A stretch of 64,000 nucleotides of DNA from Augochlora pura. Taxonomy: Eukaryota; Arthropoda; Insecta; Hymenoptera; Halictidae. The translations under genes and the position numbers were made by a program. Below the pieces are notes generated by a model. That model saw nothing but the letters and a program-made list of their open reading frames with translations. It was not told the origin of the DNA and did not search any database. This document shows positions 39,960 to 51,457 of this stretch, in pieces. How positions within the stretch are numbered: the stretch's first letter is position 1; the number at the start of each line of letters is the position of its first letter. The stretch lies in NCBI RefSeq assembly GCF_028453695.1, contig NC_135772.1, forward strand, positions 12,958,001-13,022,000. The letters are read 5' to 3'.

Positions 39960-40330
39960 GGTTTCCTTGTTCCACGGCGACGACGCGCCGCGGCGCCGCC
40001 CGCGAGCGGCCTCGTCGCCGTGACTGCTAATTGACGGACGACTAATTGAGGACCGAGTAATAAGGATTCCGTAGATTTTTCGCTCCGTTACGTTTCAGCT
40101 CGGTACATTGTGTGTTAGGCTGTGCGCAGCTGTCGGTCGTGGAAGCTTACCACGGCCCATAATGTGTAACGCTTTAATTAAATTCGCCATCGGCGCTATT
40201 CAACGCTGAACGAGCCAATTGAAGCGGGCACAATAAGCCCATTCAATGTCGTATCGTTTCTTTAATTCCTCGTTCAGCTATTATTCCGAAAGTTCATTTC
40301 GTCGACAATACTCTTCCACGGTGTTCCAGC
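39960..40330. promoter_or_regulatory. GC-rich block, possible regulatory element
   Basis: Sharply higher GC than its surroundings (gacgcgccgcggcgccgccc near 39986), then a low-repeat sequence with homeodomain-like ctttaattaaattcg and caccacggccc-like phrases. No frame is recognisable. The texture is that of a conserved non-coding element, but conservation cannot be seen from one genome. Confidence 0.3.
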
Positions 40331-41270
40331 ATCGATAGATCGAACAATCGAAGACGACCGGGACCACTGCGCGATCCGGTCTCGTTCGTTGCGCGCAGGT
40401 CTCGCGGAACGTGAACGCAAAATCCTCGTCTCTTTTAAATATATCACTTTTATTTAATCGTCACTTTTATTAAACGTAGCACCACAAAACGCGTATAACA
40501 AAGAGCAGTATAAATAGAACGATCGGTCGCTAGTGCCGTTAAACGATGCCTCCCGATAAGGGAACGTAGTTAGCCGCGAAATCGAGACGAATCTCCCTTC
40601 GTCTCCCGATCGCATGATCTCTTCTTTCGCGTGACGCGCGTACGCGTGTGCTTTTCACCGTGTTCGACGGCAGCTCCGTGTAAATGATAACGGGGAGGCG
40701 TGCGTCGTTTAAAGGGTCATAAATGAATATCTCCGCGATCGAAAAGGTCACGGAACCCTGCTCGGTGTCGAGGACAAAACGGACCGTGCTTTAAAGGACG
40801 ACCTACGCGCGAGCGCCGTTTCAATGCTTGCTGCCTAAATTCCAGACCGACAAAGAGAGATCACGAGGAGAGGAATTACAACACCGAGTTCTGACAATTG
40901 TGCCTAAGTCGTGTTAAATTGGTCTCCTCCTCGCCCGCGTGGCGATTACCGGCTGCATAATTCATCGGATCTTAAAAAAACGTCCCCGGCGATTCATCAC
41001 ACGCCATGCCCCGGCTTCGCACGTACGTTTCGAAATCGTCGGGACGAACGCTTTCGCTCGCGTTTCTCGCGGCGTGATATTTCGACAGCCTAAGAGGATT
41101 TAATTTCAAAATCGAATGTTTTCAGAAAGTTTTCAAGTTATACCCTAATTTAAGAGTAACATATCTCAAGCGGACTTTGAATATGTATTACTTGTAATAT
41201 TAAATTGCATTTACTTTGATCCCTGCTGCATTTACTTCACTCTTTTAGGTGTGCTTTTTATGTTTCTTAT

Positions 41271-41510
41271 TTAACCCTTTGCAGTCGAGTGGTGACTTCG
41301 AGGCACCACTCAAATTATTCTACCACGTCCCAAAATAAAATTTATACTAACAAAGTTTAGATTTAGAAAAATTCTTACTAGTAAAACTATTGGTATGAGT
41401 CACAAGAAATGATAATAAAATACATTTTGTCACATAAAATAAAAATACTATAAGCCAGAGAAATTATTTTAGATTTACAGGTTAAAATGGCTTCGAGTGC
41501 AAAGGGTTAA
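41271..41510. mobile_element. piggyBac-like MITE, copy 2
   Basis: A 240-bp copy of the element at 29889-30136. It runs from TTAACCCTTTGCAGTCGAGT to tcgagtgcaaagggttaa, so its termini are better preserved than in copy 1 and show the consensus inverted repeat clearly. TTAA at both ends; no coding capacity. Confidence 0.75.
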
Positions 41511-42008
41511 ATACTCGACGTGGAATACGTGACAGTTCATAAAATATAATCATATAAAATTGAAAAAATTTTAATCACAAACATTGGAAGCGATTAAAAA
41601 TTGAATAAAAAAAATCAAATAAATATAGTCGTCAAGGATTAAGTCCCCTTAGATTATTGAAATATCACACTGTGTAAGATGACGTTTACGAAACCCGCGA
41701 TGGATGATCCAAAGATTTAGGCGATCTTCGTTTTCGTCGTTCGTTGGTCCGGCAGAGTGGAAATACTTCGCAAGAGGCAGTGACTATAGCGGAATCTCAT
41801 TGGAACGAAGATTCCGTAGTGCCGTATTTTATGAAACTGTATAAAGTGCGATCCATCAAAAAGTGGTGAAGGGAACCTTTGTTCTATGGATCACAAAGAG
41901 GCACCACGTTTTCCTTCAAACTGTACAGAGTTGTTTTCACCATGGAAAAGTTAGGCAGCGTTTTATAACGACACGCAAACTTTCAAAACAATTCGGATAG
42001 TCGAATTA

Positions 42009-42325
42009 CAGTGAAACCCCGTTCATCCGGATCTCTTTAATCCGAATCTATGGTTTATACGGATTACAAAACATAACTAACTATCCCAGATATGTAAATA
42101 AAATTTTGATGCCAGTTTATAGTCTTAATAACGATGCGACAACGATTCTCGAAAAAGTATTGACATATTGAGGATAATTTGATACAAATCCAGTTAAATT
42201 TATGATGTTAAAGCGTCTATGAGACTGAGTAACACCTACACGAATAACCTATACGAATAATATGAATGGAATCGAATAAAACGTTTATATGCGTTACTTG
42301 TATCAGGATAAACGGGGCACCACTG
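42009..42325. mobile_element. pogo/Tigger-like MITE with TA duplication
   Basis: A 317-bp element flanked by TA on both sides. The left end, CAGTGAAACCCCGTTCATCC, matches the right end read in reverse (CAGTGGTGCCCCGTTTATCC) at most positions. TA target sites with CAGT termini are typical of the Tc1/mariner-pogo superfamily. No transposase frame is present. Related single ends occur near 43361 (tagaacgtcgattattcgag) and 50525 (tagaacctcgattaaccag). Confidence 0.7.
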
Positions 42326-45300
42326 TAATATCTTTTTCGCAGTAATACAAGATGAAAAGTTTGCCAAAGGCTATCGTTCCCGGAACAGAAAGAAAATGGA
42401 ATCGGCGACGATCGTTTCGCGGAAGTTTCGTTCAGCGACGCAGTTAATTTAAATGTTCGCAAATCGAGTCGATGGACTAGCTTCTTCCGCATATTACAAT
42501 TAACCTTACGAGCGGACTACATGTGCTCATCGGTAAAAAACGAAGCCTGCCCGACGCGGGCAGCTCGTCATCGCGAAGCTCGTGCGGTCGCTTTACATTC
42601 GTATAGTCTGGACTTCCTCCAAGATTGCGATTGGTCAACATGCTCGGAGCTTCGGGAGAAATTAGATTCCGGCCCGAGGGCTCGAGCAGAGATGCTATAT
42701 AGCTCGCGTTCCCATAAGCGAGATCTCTTCCAGCAGAAAGAATGCCAGAGGAGGAACAGAAGGTCGCGTACCGTCACACATTTCCTATCCTTTTCTTTTT
42801 TTCTCTTCGTATTAGCGTTTTTGTTTTTTTTTTTTTTGTTCGTTTTATTAGCATGAATGCCCTGTACACTCGTATTTATAGATGGCTCGCTCTCTTTCTC
42901 TCCCACACTTTCTCTCTCTCCCTCTCGCTCCTTCTGTCGGGCGTGAAGATGACACGACGCTACGGCCGGGAATATTCAAAAAGGCACTAACCCTCAATGA
43001 TCCGACAAAATCAAATTGTGTATACAATCAGTGCGGCCGCCGAGGTGTTACGGAATCCGTTGACCGTCGGGCTTCTGTTTCGCCGGCACTCCCCCGGTTT
43101 CTACTTTCGTTTTTCTTACGCCTAATCGCTCTCTACAGCCGGAAAGCAAATCGCCAAAGTCGGGGGGGGGGGGGGGGGGGGGGGGGGCGGCGGTCCGTCT
43201 TCGGAAAGCTCGCGAACACGTCCATGACGTGTGGGAGAAACAGCGTCTCGTTTCGAGTTTCGACCACCGGTCGGGTCGACGTACGTTCTCGCAGACAACG
43301 TTGCGCTCCTGTTATTTTGGCACTTCGAGTATCTAAATGTATAATACGAATATAAATAGAGTAGAACGTCGATTATTCGAGCACTAGAATACACTCAACA
43401 CGTTCGTTGCCCGGACACGTAAGTTTCGAACATTACTGGAACGCAATGACTTTCTCAAGAGCAATCGCGAGCGGTCGTTTCTCGAACAGTTGTTGTTCGC
43501 TGTTCGGATCAATTCGACGCGTAACTTTCTAACAATTTCTTATCGCTCGAAGATCTGCAACAAATTCGAGACTACAGATCCTCGTGCATTTTGCATGCAC
43601 CCCGTTTCTGGAGTACAGCGAAATGCATAATATCGTTGTAAATTGTTTTTGAAACAAGTTTTAAAATCATTAGGAAACAAATAAAGTTTAACGTATCTTT
43701 AAACGTTTAGGATAAAGGTAACAATGAAAGAAAAGAACAATGATGCAATTCGAAGGGTTGAATCGACTTCTATCTTGATCGTGACTCGTAGCTACTTGTT
43801 GTTCGTCGGATGCGTAATACTTATCAACGTTCTGCAATCACATAAATATAATGACGGTTTATTTAAAAGTTCAACGTATACAAGTTTAAAAAAAAAGAAA
43901 CGATTTATTGAACATGGATGTTGAATGTACACCCGCGTGAACGTAACGTTTTCAGAATTACTATTGTTATATACTAGTGTTATTGCAATCGAAAAAGAAT
44001 TTAGGAGAATTAATGTTACTCGTGCTGTATTACACATTTAATATGTAATGATTTAATACTTTACAAAATTATAAATCTGTTATACATACAGGATCGGAAA
44101 AGAATTTTGCACATACGAACAAAAACATCGCAAGAAACATTGTAAAATTGTATATACAGTAATTAAAATAGGACCAATGCAACATTGATATCCTTTTACA
44201 TCGTATGGTAGCTTAGAGCTGTCGCGTCTCGAATGAGTGTCACTATCAAATGTTGCTCTCGGAAAGCCATTTAAATTTATTATAAATAAATTCTAGGATC
44301 GGTACCATCCCAGATAATAAATATCAAAATAAATCCTGGAAACGGATTCCAGGGTTTATTTTCTGCTCACTAATCCGAACACTTCGAGTCCGTTTCCATT
44401 CGAAAGAGTTGTCCAAGTGGCGTGATACCCTTAAAAAATATTCATCTCCGTGCGTGTCTCTAATTTTTTCCTCCTCCACTCTCCAAGAGTTTGATTGTCC
44501 GTAACGCTTCGTCCTGTCACTGTTTTTCAAATAATCGACATTTTACCGTAAAGTCTAGCGTGCGCGCGAACGCGTCGTATGCAATCAACGTGGAAACAAC
44601 AGTTTAAATGAATTCGAAAGCATGACGACCTTCCTACAATTCACAAACATCTGCAAAACATTATGGCACTGGACTTGACCGTTAAACGATTTAATTTAGA
44701 CGCTTCGCATTCGTTTCAACGTCTTCGTACTCCAGATGAAACACATGAACAGCAAATTCCCGCTTGATGGACGCATTTCTCTCCGCTTAACATAGACATT
44801 ATTATTATCATTATTACTATTATTATTATCGTTATTATTCCCAGCATTTCTTGAGAATGTCCGAAAAACTCTGTCACCGTTGCCATCGGATGTTTCTCAC
44901 TCTTGTTCTCGATACGCTCAACAAGCGAGTCAACCGAACAGACTAATAATCGGCAAGCAATTAGAGAACACCTACCCTCGCCTTTAACAATACTCGCGAT
45001 GCAACGCAGCGCGTTCTTTCGACAGACAAAAGAATGGAGAAAACAAAGCTTCCCAACGAAATGAAAAAGAAAAAGAATTGCTAGATCGTCCGTGTTTTCC
45101 GTACACGCTCGAAACTCGTTATCCAACGTTCCACCGGGCATAGTTCAGCATCCATCGCCCAACAACGTTCCCGCTAGCCGCGACTGAAAATAGTTGCGGG
45201 CGCCCTCCGTTCGGTTGTTGCTTTCCATCGCGATTCAAAGCCAAGTCGTCGAACTAGGAATATGTGTATAATGAACTTTGTCGCGAGAATCGACCGCGGA

Positions 45301-46413
45301 ATTACTTTAATTAGCTCTAGCATCCTCCGTTCGATCCGTAACCGATCCTCTCTCCCAACCGCGAAACATACTGCTCCCGCCACGTGCAGGTCTTCCGCTG
45401 TTCCCCCGAGGGACGAGTACCGTGGGGCACGGCACTCGCGCGTCCTCGCTTCCTCGAGCAGGGAGGGAGAATTTGTCTACCGGCATTACTTTCAACGTTA
45501 GTACTCTATCGCCTTCGCCTCGTCCACGCGGAAGCAGCTCGACGAAGTTCAACAGCTTAATTTTTTTTTCTCTAGAACAGTCTTGCCTTTCTAAATAGAA
45601 ATTTCCTTAGTCCTCGTACACGAATAACAAAAATGTACAACCGATGAAGACCCGTTCTCCGCCGCCCTGTGTAACGGAGAACAATGCTTGGGCCAAGCGG
45701 AGGCTGCCTGGCTCCGTTTGGCAGACCGTCAAACGCTGGACCATGTCCTTGCCAAGACACCACGCACCGTCAGCAGACACTCGGTAAACGCTCCAGCAGC
45801 AGCAGCAGCTTCTCTCTCTCTCACACACTCTCTCTCTCTCGCTCTCTCGCTCTCTTGCCTTTGCCGTTCCTCTATACTATAGATATACTGTGCTATATTA
45901 TACCATACTATAGAGTCTATAGATCGAAACCTACGGATGATTCCGTGACACGGAACGATCTCGCGGAATAATCACTTCGGCCTCGGACTTGTTGCATCCG
46001 GCGAACATCGACGAACTGAGAACACAAAGGACTCTGTGGTGGCTGGGACTCAGTTTCTTCTCCCGAACTTCTCCGAACCTCCCTCTCTTCTCTCTGACAC
46101 CTCTCTGCCTCCGGCCACGTGCGAATGTCTCGTTCGAACCGCGAACTATGTATATGTAACAGATCGGCCGCCGTTTCACGGTAGTCACGCGGCCAACATT
46201 GTTCTCCCTCTCGCAGCTGTTCGGGCCAGGCAGCGCGATAAATACCTACGAAGCGGATCCTCATGGCGCGGTATCGGCGGATCGTTTTCCCCCGTGTCAA
46301 CTGGAAAACCGGACTGTCCGTTGACGCGGGTCTCAAGGTCGTGTTTGTCTAGGTCGCGAGCCGTCGAATTACTGGTTTACCCTTCTTGCTCCTTCTTGGC
46401 TCCGTTGAGAGAC
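42326..46413. other. intergenic DNA and dally 3' untranslated region
   Basis: The part next to 46413 is downstream of the dally stop codon and should hold its 3' UTR; minus-strand AATAAA signals are seen (plus tttatt) near 44357, 44277, 43906 and 43857. CT-rich microsatellites lie at 42895-42930 and 45810-45856, (CAG)5 at 45794-45808 and an ATT-rich repeat at 44797-44838. Long open frames on both strands at 45.3-46.4 kb reflect GC-rich, repetitive sequence rather than genes. Confidence 0.45.
43162..43187 (+). repeat. 26-base G homopolymer
   Basis: An uninterrupted run of 26 G followed by CGGCGG. It lies in a GC-rich stretch with no assigned gene. The exact length is likely to be polymorphic or subject to sequencing error. 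Confidence 0.9.
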
Positions 46414-49400
46414 TTAAGCGATCACGTGCACGCAAATGATCGCCAGGATGACGGACGGCAAGAGGACACTCGATGAACCGGCCGTGGTCGTCATGCCAGG
46501 ATTCATCTTCATCACTGGATCTGGAACAGCGGGTAATTTTGTTCAATTAATCGAACGGTTTGCGTCGCGGTTTCGTCGGCCGGATTAATTAACTGCGTCG
46601 TTGTTCGATCGCGGCGTCGCTCGCGACAAGTATTTGAGAAATCATTGGCAACGGTTGACGAAATACTCTTATTTGCAAAGTGTCAATTATCAATTGAGAT
46701 TTCATTTGCTCAAGATCTACTGTCGACAATTATTTCAAGCAACGTTTCACGTAAGCCAATTTCTATAGATCATTTAAAATTCTATTTCTTATGATTGATG
46801 TTTATGAAAGTAAACCTGTAGCAAAAATACAGACACATCCTTTTAAGAAACGAGCTTTTTCTTATATTTCTTTTATTAATGTAGTTGGAACATTCAACGT
46901 CTACTTGCTTTTCAAAGTCTAGAAATATTTATTTCAATTAACTCAGTGGAAGACACCGCTGGGTAAACCGCGGTAACTAAGTAGAACTGAGCAGACTGTT
47001 TCTGTTGCAAGTTTCGAAAGAGCTTTAAAAAAGATTTAGAGAAATATATTACAACTTGTTTGTATTTTAGAACACGGTAACTTAATATAAAGATAATACA
47101 ATTAAAAAAATGTTCTAAAGCCATGATTTTTAATTTTTCGAATGCGTTGATAACGCGCAGTTCTGCTGCGGGTGGTTAAACTAAAAAGTGTTGTTTAAAG
47201 ATAAAGTAACAAATATTGTTTAAATATAAACTAACAAATATTGCTTCAAAATAGCTTTTGATTCTTGTTATCAACGGAATGACGATTACCATCCCATTTT
47301 TTGAACCCAGAATTATGCTGTCCTTACATTTTCCATCTTTTCGAAGCGTCTTCAATTTACGGAACTATTTCCTCGAACTCGATCGAACTTGGCAGATTTT
47401 TTTTAAACGCGGTGTCTTGGAACAGCCGATAGGGCGCAATTAGAAATAATAAGGGATTTGAAATCTGTACCTGATGTGGTGGGTCCCATGCCAGAACCAG
47501 ACGCCTCTTCGTCGTCGCGATCGTCTCCGTGCGCATCTTCGTCGTCGTTGTCGATGTCGTCGCCCTTTCCTTTCTTCCTCCAAATTGGCCTGTCACCGCT
47601 TCCCGAGCCATCTAAAGCTTCGTCAGCGAGCAGCAGTGTTCCACTGTCGGGCGTCGATGCCAATTGAGACTGCAGAATCTGCCAGAAATAAATGTAAATT
47701 CCGCGTAAATAACCTGCGTAAATTGGCGTTAATGTCACGCTTAAAGGGAATCGTAATTACCAACAAGTTGTCAACCCCTTAGAACTTAATAATAATATAT
47801 GTATTAATATATTGCGCATACATTGATAATAGTACCCCTTAGAGTAACAATTGAAATAGAACTACATTTCTGCGAGCCTGTATTAATTTCAAATATAAAT
47901 TAATTTGTCCGTAGCATCACAGTTAATTACGAAGTTCAAACGTTCCAACGTACCATTGACATAATTTTCTCACAAAGTGGAACTGCGACAGAATTCAATT
48001 ATATGCAGCAACAATATTCGCGAATAAGACGTACGTAATCAAAAAGACAGCTGAACTTTAGATTCCGTGTTTTAACCTGTTAGCTGTATACGACGAATAT
48101 TCACGTCACAAGGAAATAGCAATTTTATATCTTATAAGAAAAATATTTCACCTATGATCCACGTTACAATGCTTACGAAACATATTCATAAATTTCGCAC
48201 TGTTTTGAGTAATTCTAGAACAACTGTCGACAAAACTATACTTATCGTGTTCGATAAAACACATAACAAAATTTATCTTCAAAATAAATTGACGCAGCTG
48301 AGTGGTTAATGCACGAACATCCACTGCCTACTCACAATTACAAGGACACTGTACCGTCACCAGTGACTCTACAATAAACAGCAGTAAAGTATGAATGAAA
48401 TGTAGCTACAGTTATCGCCTTCGACATGCTATACAAACGGTAACAAAATAATATTATCTCGGTTCGAATCCTGTCGAGACTGCTCCGTTGCTGAGACCGA
48501 CTACTAAAACCCATGTACTATCCACTAAAATACAATGCTCGCGGAGATCATCCGAAAATTTTCAAATTAGTGGGTTCATACTTCTCCGTTAGTTCGACTG
48601 GTCGGTATTTCTATCGTAATTCCGATTCTCTAGGCGATGCTTAACAATGACGGCGCCGCTATAATGCCCGCTACGATATTGAAATTATCGAGGTAGTTAA
48701 TTTGTTTAATTGCACCGGGGCCGCGATATACCGGCACATTTGCATTTAGTAACTCCATTCGATATGCAAAACGACGGGCTCCGCGCGCTCTGCTAGCGAC
48801 TGGGATAGGCGTTTATTTTGTCGCGGGGCAAATGAGTGCGGGGGGCGGGGAGGGAGGTATCGAGAGAAAAAAAGTAGAGTAGCGACATTCGAATGCGCAT
48901 TGTCTGCGGGGTGGTTGGCCATAAATCATTCATGAGTTCGCGCATTGTCATTGTATATCGTTCCGCGCCACCTTCTTCTCGCTTTGTATGATTTCATACT
49001 GGATTACGCAGTTGCGATACGTCTGCCGTTGACGGGTGTGCAGGTGTTCTACACGCAACAACTGGAAGTCGTCGGGTCGGACTTCCCAGACATGCGAATT
49101 AACGTGAGCTTAAGCGTTCGGCGTTTCGTGGCGTGACAGGTAAACTGGCGGTCGCGATATATAGTGTGCTTGAATGCGTGCAGGTGTACGTTAAATTGGA
49201 TAAGTTGTTCGGAAAAAGCGAGATCCTCGATGTAGGCCGCGCCTAATTAATTCACAATTATTTCGCGCGATCGTCAAATGGCACCGAGTCGCGCGGTTAG
49301 GCGTAGCCTATTTATGGTTGAACATGTTTTTGTCCGATGCTCGAAGTGTCATCGTTCTATTAAATTTCTCGAATCGTTTTTTATTTTCATTTAGGTATCA

Positions 49401-51457
49401 GGAATTAAATATGCAACTTTGTTTAATCGCTGAGAAAAAATGCCTTTTTGCGTAGAATATAATCGTCCAATCAGATGAATTTTTTAATAAGTAAAAGCAA
49501 AAGAAAAATGAAAATAATCTGTATAAATTGTGCGAAACAGGGGTGAAACGAAAATGTATTTTCTCTTCCGGTAGTTTTAATAAATTAAAAGTAATGTAAC
49601 GTCAGTTTTCAATTTATATCGCGTTTTAATAACCATAAATAGCGGTTTATTAAAGTTGCTTTACTAAAGAAAAATCGTTTATACTTTCCACACAGAATTT
49701 ATCATAGATAAACTGAGAGAGTGCTTCTCGAGTTTACATAGTCATGAATAATAAGAATTCATTATCGCTTGTACATTCGAAATTGATTAAAAAATGATCT
49801 TCGACTAATACGATTCTACGGTTAATAAATATCGTACAGTCATGGTATCAATATTTAGAAAAAATGTATGTCTTTACAGCTGTCGAAAGAATGCACAAGA
49901 TTTCATTACAAGATCATAAGCTAAATTAAAACGATCCTCGGATTATCTCACTAATATTATCACGTAAGAATACGATTACGAAAAACTCCTTCACTCTCTT
50001 CGATACACAGGAGAGCGTAACAATTGCAATAAACGCATCCGTTCAGTTTGTAGAATCTGACATTGAGAACAAGTGCCACTTTTCTAGCGACGACTCATTG
50101 TATTATTACTTACGCTTGCATATTGGGTTGCGTGTAATTGGATCGATCGTGAACCGAGATCTATCGCCGATAATTCCGACCGTCCGTGCATTTGAAAGGC
50201 GCCGTTCTCGCACCTGTTCGGCAAACGCGACGGACAATTGGAACGGACTCGTGGAATCGAGAGCTCACCCACGCGGTCTTTAGTCCGAATCTTTCACGCC
50301 TTCTATCCGCGCGCGAACGCGAGCGAGAGACTGGGCACGCCAGACACACGGCCGCGCACCTCCGTCGTATGAATAATTCGAGATTAGAACGTAATTTATG
50401 GCCAGACTGATCGCACGGGAACGTGGAAGTGCTTACATATCGGGTGATTCACTTAACTCGACGACCTTAAATTGCTCGTAATCTGTCTATTGACCGAAAT
50501 AAGTGTTTCACGTACAAATTGCTGTAGAACCTCGATTAACCAGCCTAATCGGAGGACAGATAGGTCGGATAAATTAAAGACCGTGCGGACGATCGGGACC
50601 CGAGAAGAAATCATCCAGAGCTCATTTGAAAAGCGTACGAAACGAGCTTTCTACGTGACGGCTCTTAACCCCTTGCATTATCATATCTTTTAGAACTTCG
50701 TCGATCATCACTTTTTCGTCTTTAACCCCTTGCCGCACTTTGACGAGTTAGACTCGTGACGGGGATTTTTAAATAATCAGCTAGTAGGTATGAATATTTA
50801 TCCGTTCCTTTGAGTAGGAATCAAATTTTATTCTATTGTTAGCAATATTTAAACATTCGAGTAGATGTAATAAAATTCTTTTTTCGGTAGACTACATTTT
50901 TTTACACTTGTGGCAAAAATAAGTAAAAAGAGCAGAAAATAGTACGAATATTTTAACGTAATGCCACATTATTTAGAACCTATTATATTAAATACAATAA
51001 AAAAAGAAATGAATTTCTATTCCGATTCTCGATGCTGCAATTGTAGCAAATGTTTTTTCTTCTGCATGAGACCGGTAAATGTAATTGTCATTCGTAAAGC
51101 GCACAGTGTGCATAAGTTGTTGTTTCTTTCTATTCAAAATTATCAACGATGACACAGTCTTAATTAGAGCAGCTGGGGAGAAAGATCGCGGCGCAAGGTG
51201 TTAATCTTAATTTCGTAGATAGAAGGTCGAAACAAGGAGCGTGTTTCGATCGGAAACAAAGCCAGCCAAGGCTAACATAAGCCGAGCGGCGAATTACAGT
51301 TGGTGGACTCACCTGATTAATGTGCCTCAATTGGTCAATGAGCACGCTTGTGTTTGTATTGCTGTAGGAAGTTGTCGGCAGTGACATTGTCGTCACGGTG
51401 TACTCGGGGTTGTACTTCTGCGCCATCAAATTCGAGTCCACCACTATCTTTGTGTAC
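46414..51457 (-). CDS. dally: glypican, GPC3/5 class (dally), last three coding exons
   Basis: GPI-anchored heparan sulphate proteoglycan of the cell surface; in Drosophila, Dally is a co-receptor shaping Dpp, Wg and Hh gradients. Coding exons here: 51457-51313, 47669-47471 and 46520-46414, all with GT-AG ends and matching phase, giving the C-terminal 149 residues. Exon one reads YTKIVVDSNLMAQKYNPEY and ends LIDQLRHINQ, which resembles the IIDKLKHINQ stretch of human GPC3. Exon two carries heparan-sulphate attachment motifs (DGSGSGD and ASGSGMG) separated by a very acidic stretch (DDIDNDDEDAHGDDRDDEE). The last exon encodes MTTTAGSSSVLLPSVILAII and a short hydrophobic end, a classical GPI-attachment signal. 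The cysteine-rich N-terminal exons, including the one with CWNG, are not in the window and must lie beyond 64000. Confidence 0.88.
46521..47470 (-). other. dally last intron
   Basis: A 950-bp intron between the attachment-site exon and the GPI-signal exon. It begins with GTACAG and ends with gttccag on the minus strand. AT-rich, nothing else recognised. Confidence 0.75.
47670..51312 (-). other. dally intron with possible regulatory blocks
   Basis: A 3.6-kb intron, GTGAGT to ttctgcag. The block 48620-48830 is GC-richer and carries an octamer-type ATTTGCAT and a nearby ATATGCAAA, plus homeodomain-like ttaatttgtttaattg. The block 49220-49330 (cgcgcctaattaattcacaa) has similar texture. A probable TTAA-type element spans 50722-51204. 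Confidence 0.5.
50722..51204. mobile_element. decayed TTAA-type element
   Basis: The left end, TTAACCCCTTGCCGCACTTT, and the right end gcggcgcaaggtgttaa are imperfect inverted repeats with TTAA at both edges. Internal sequence is AT-rich and non-coding. The pairing of the two ends is less certain than for the other MITEs because of mismatches. A similar single terminus lies just upstream at 50667 (ttaaccccttgcattat). Confidence 0.4.

Noticed and set aside
42521..43355. Overlapping plus and minus frames in a GC-rich stretch
   Set aside because: They are driven by CT repeats, a T tract and the poly-G run; there are no motifs and no supported splice chain.
44716..45141. 141-codon minus frame with a run of isoleucines
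   Set aside because: The isoleucine run comes from an ATT-type simple repeat, and the rest has no recognisable content; it lies in the probable 3' UTR of dally.
45684..46476. Several long frames on both strands around 45.7-46.5 kb
   Set aside because: They arise from CT/CAG repeats and GC-rich sequence. The only coding sequence I can support here is the GPI-signal exon of dally (46414-46520).
48440..48500. ggttcgaatcc, resembling a tRNA T-arm
   Set aside because: The flanking bases do not form a five-pair T stem, and no acceptor, D or anticodon arms fit upstream. The local pairing TCTCG/CGAGA is a different hairpin.
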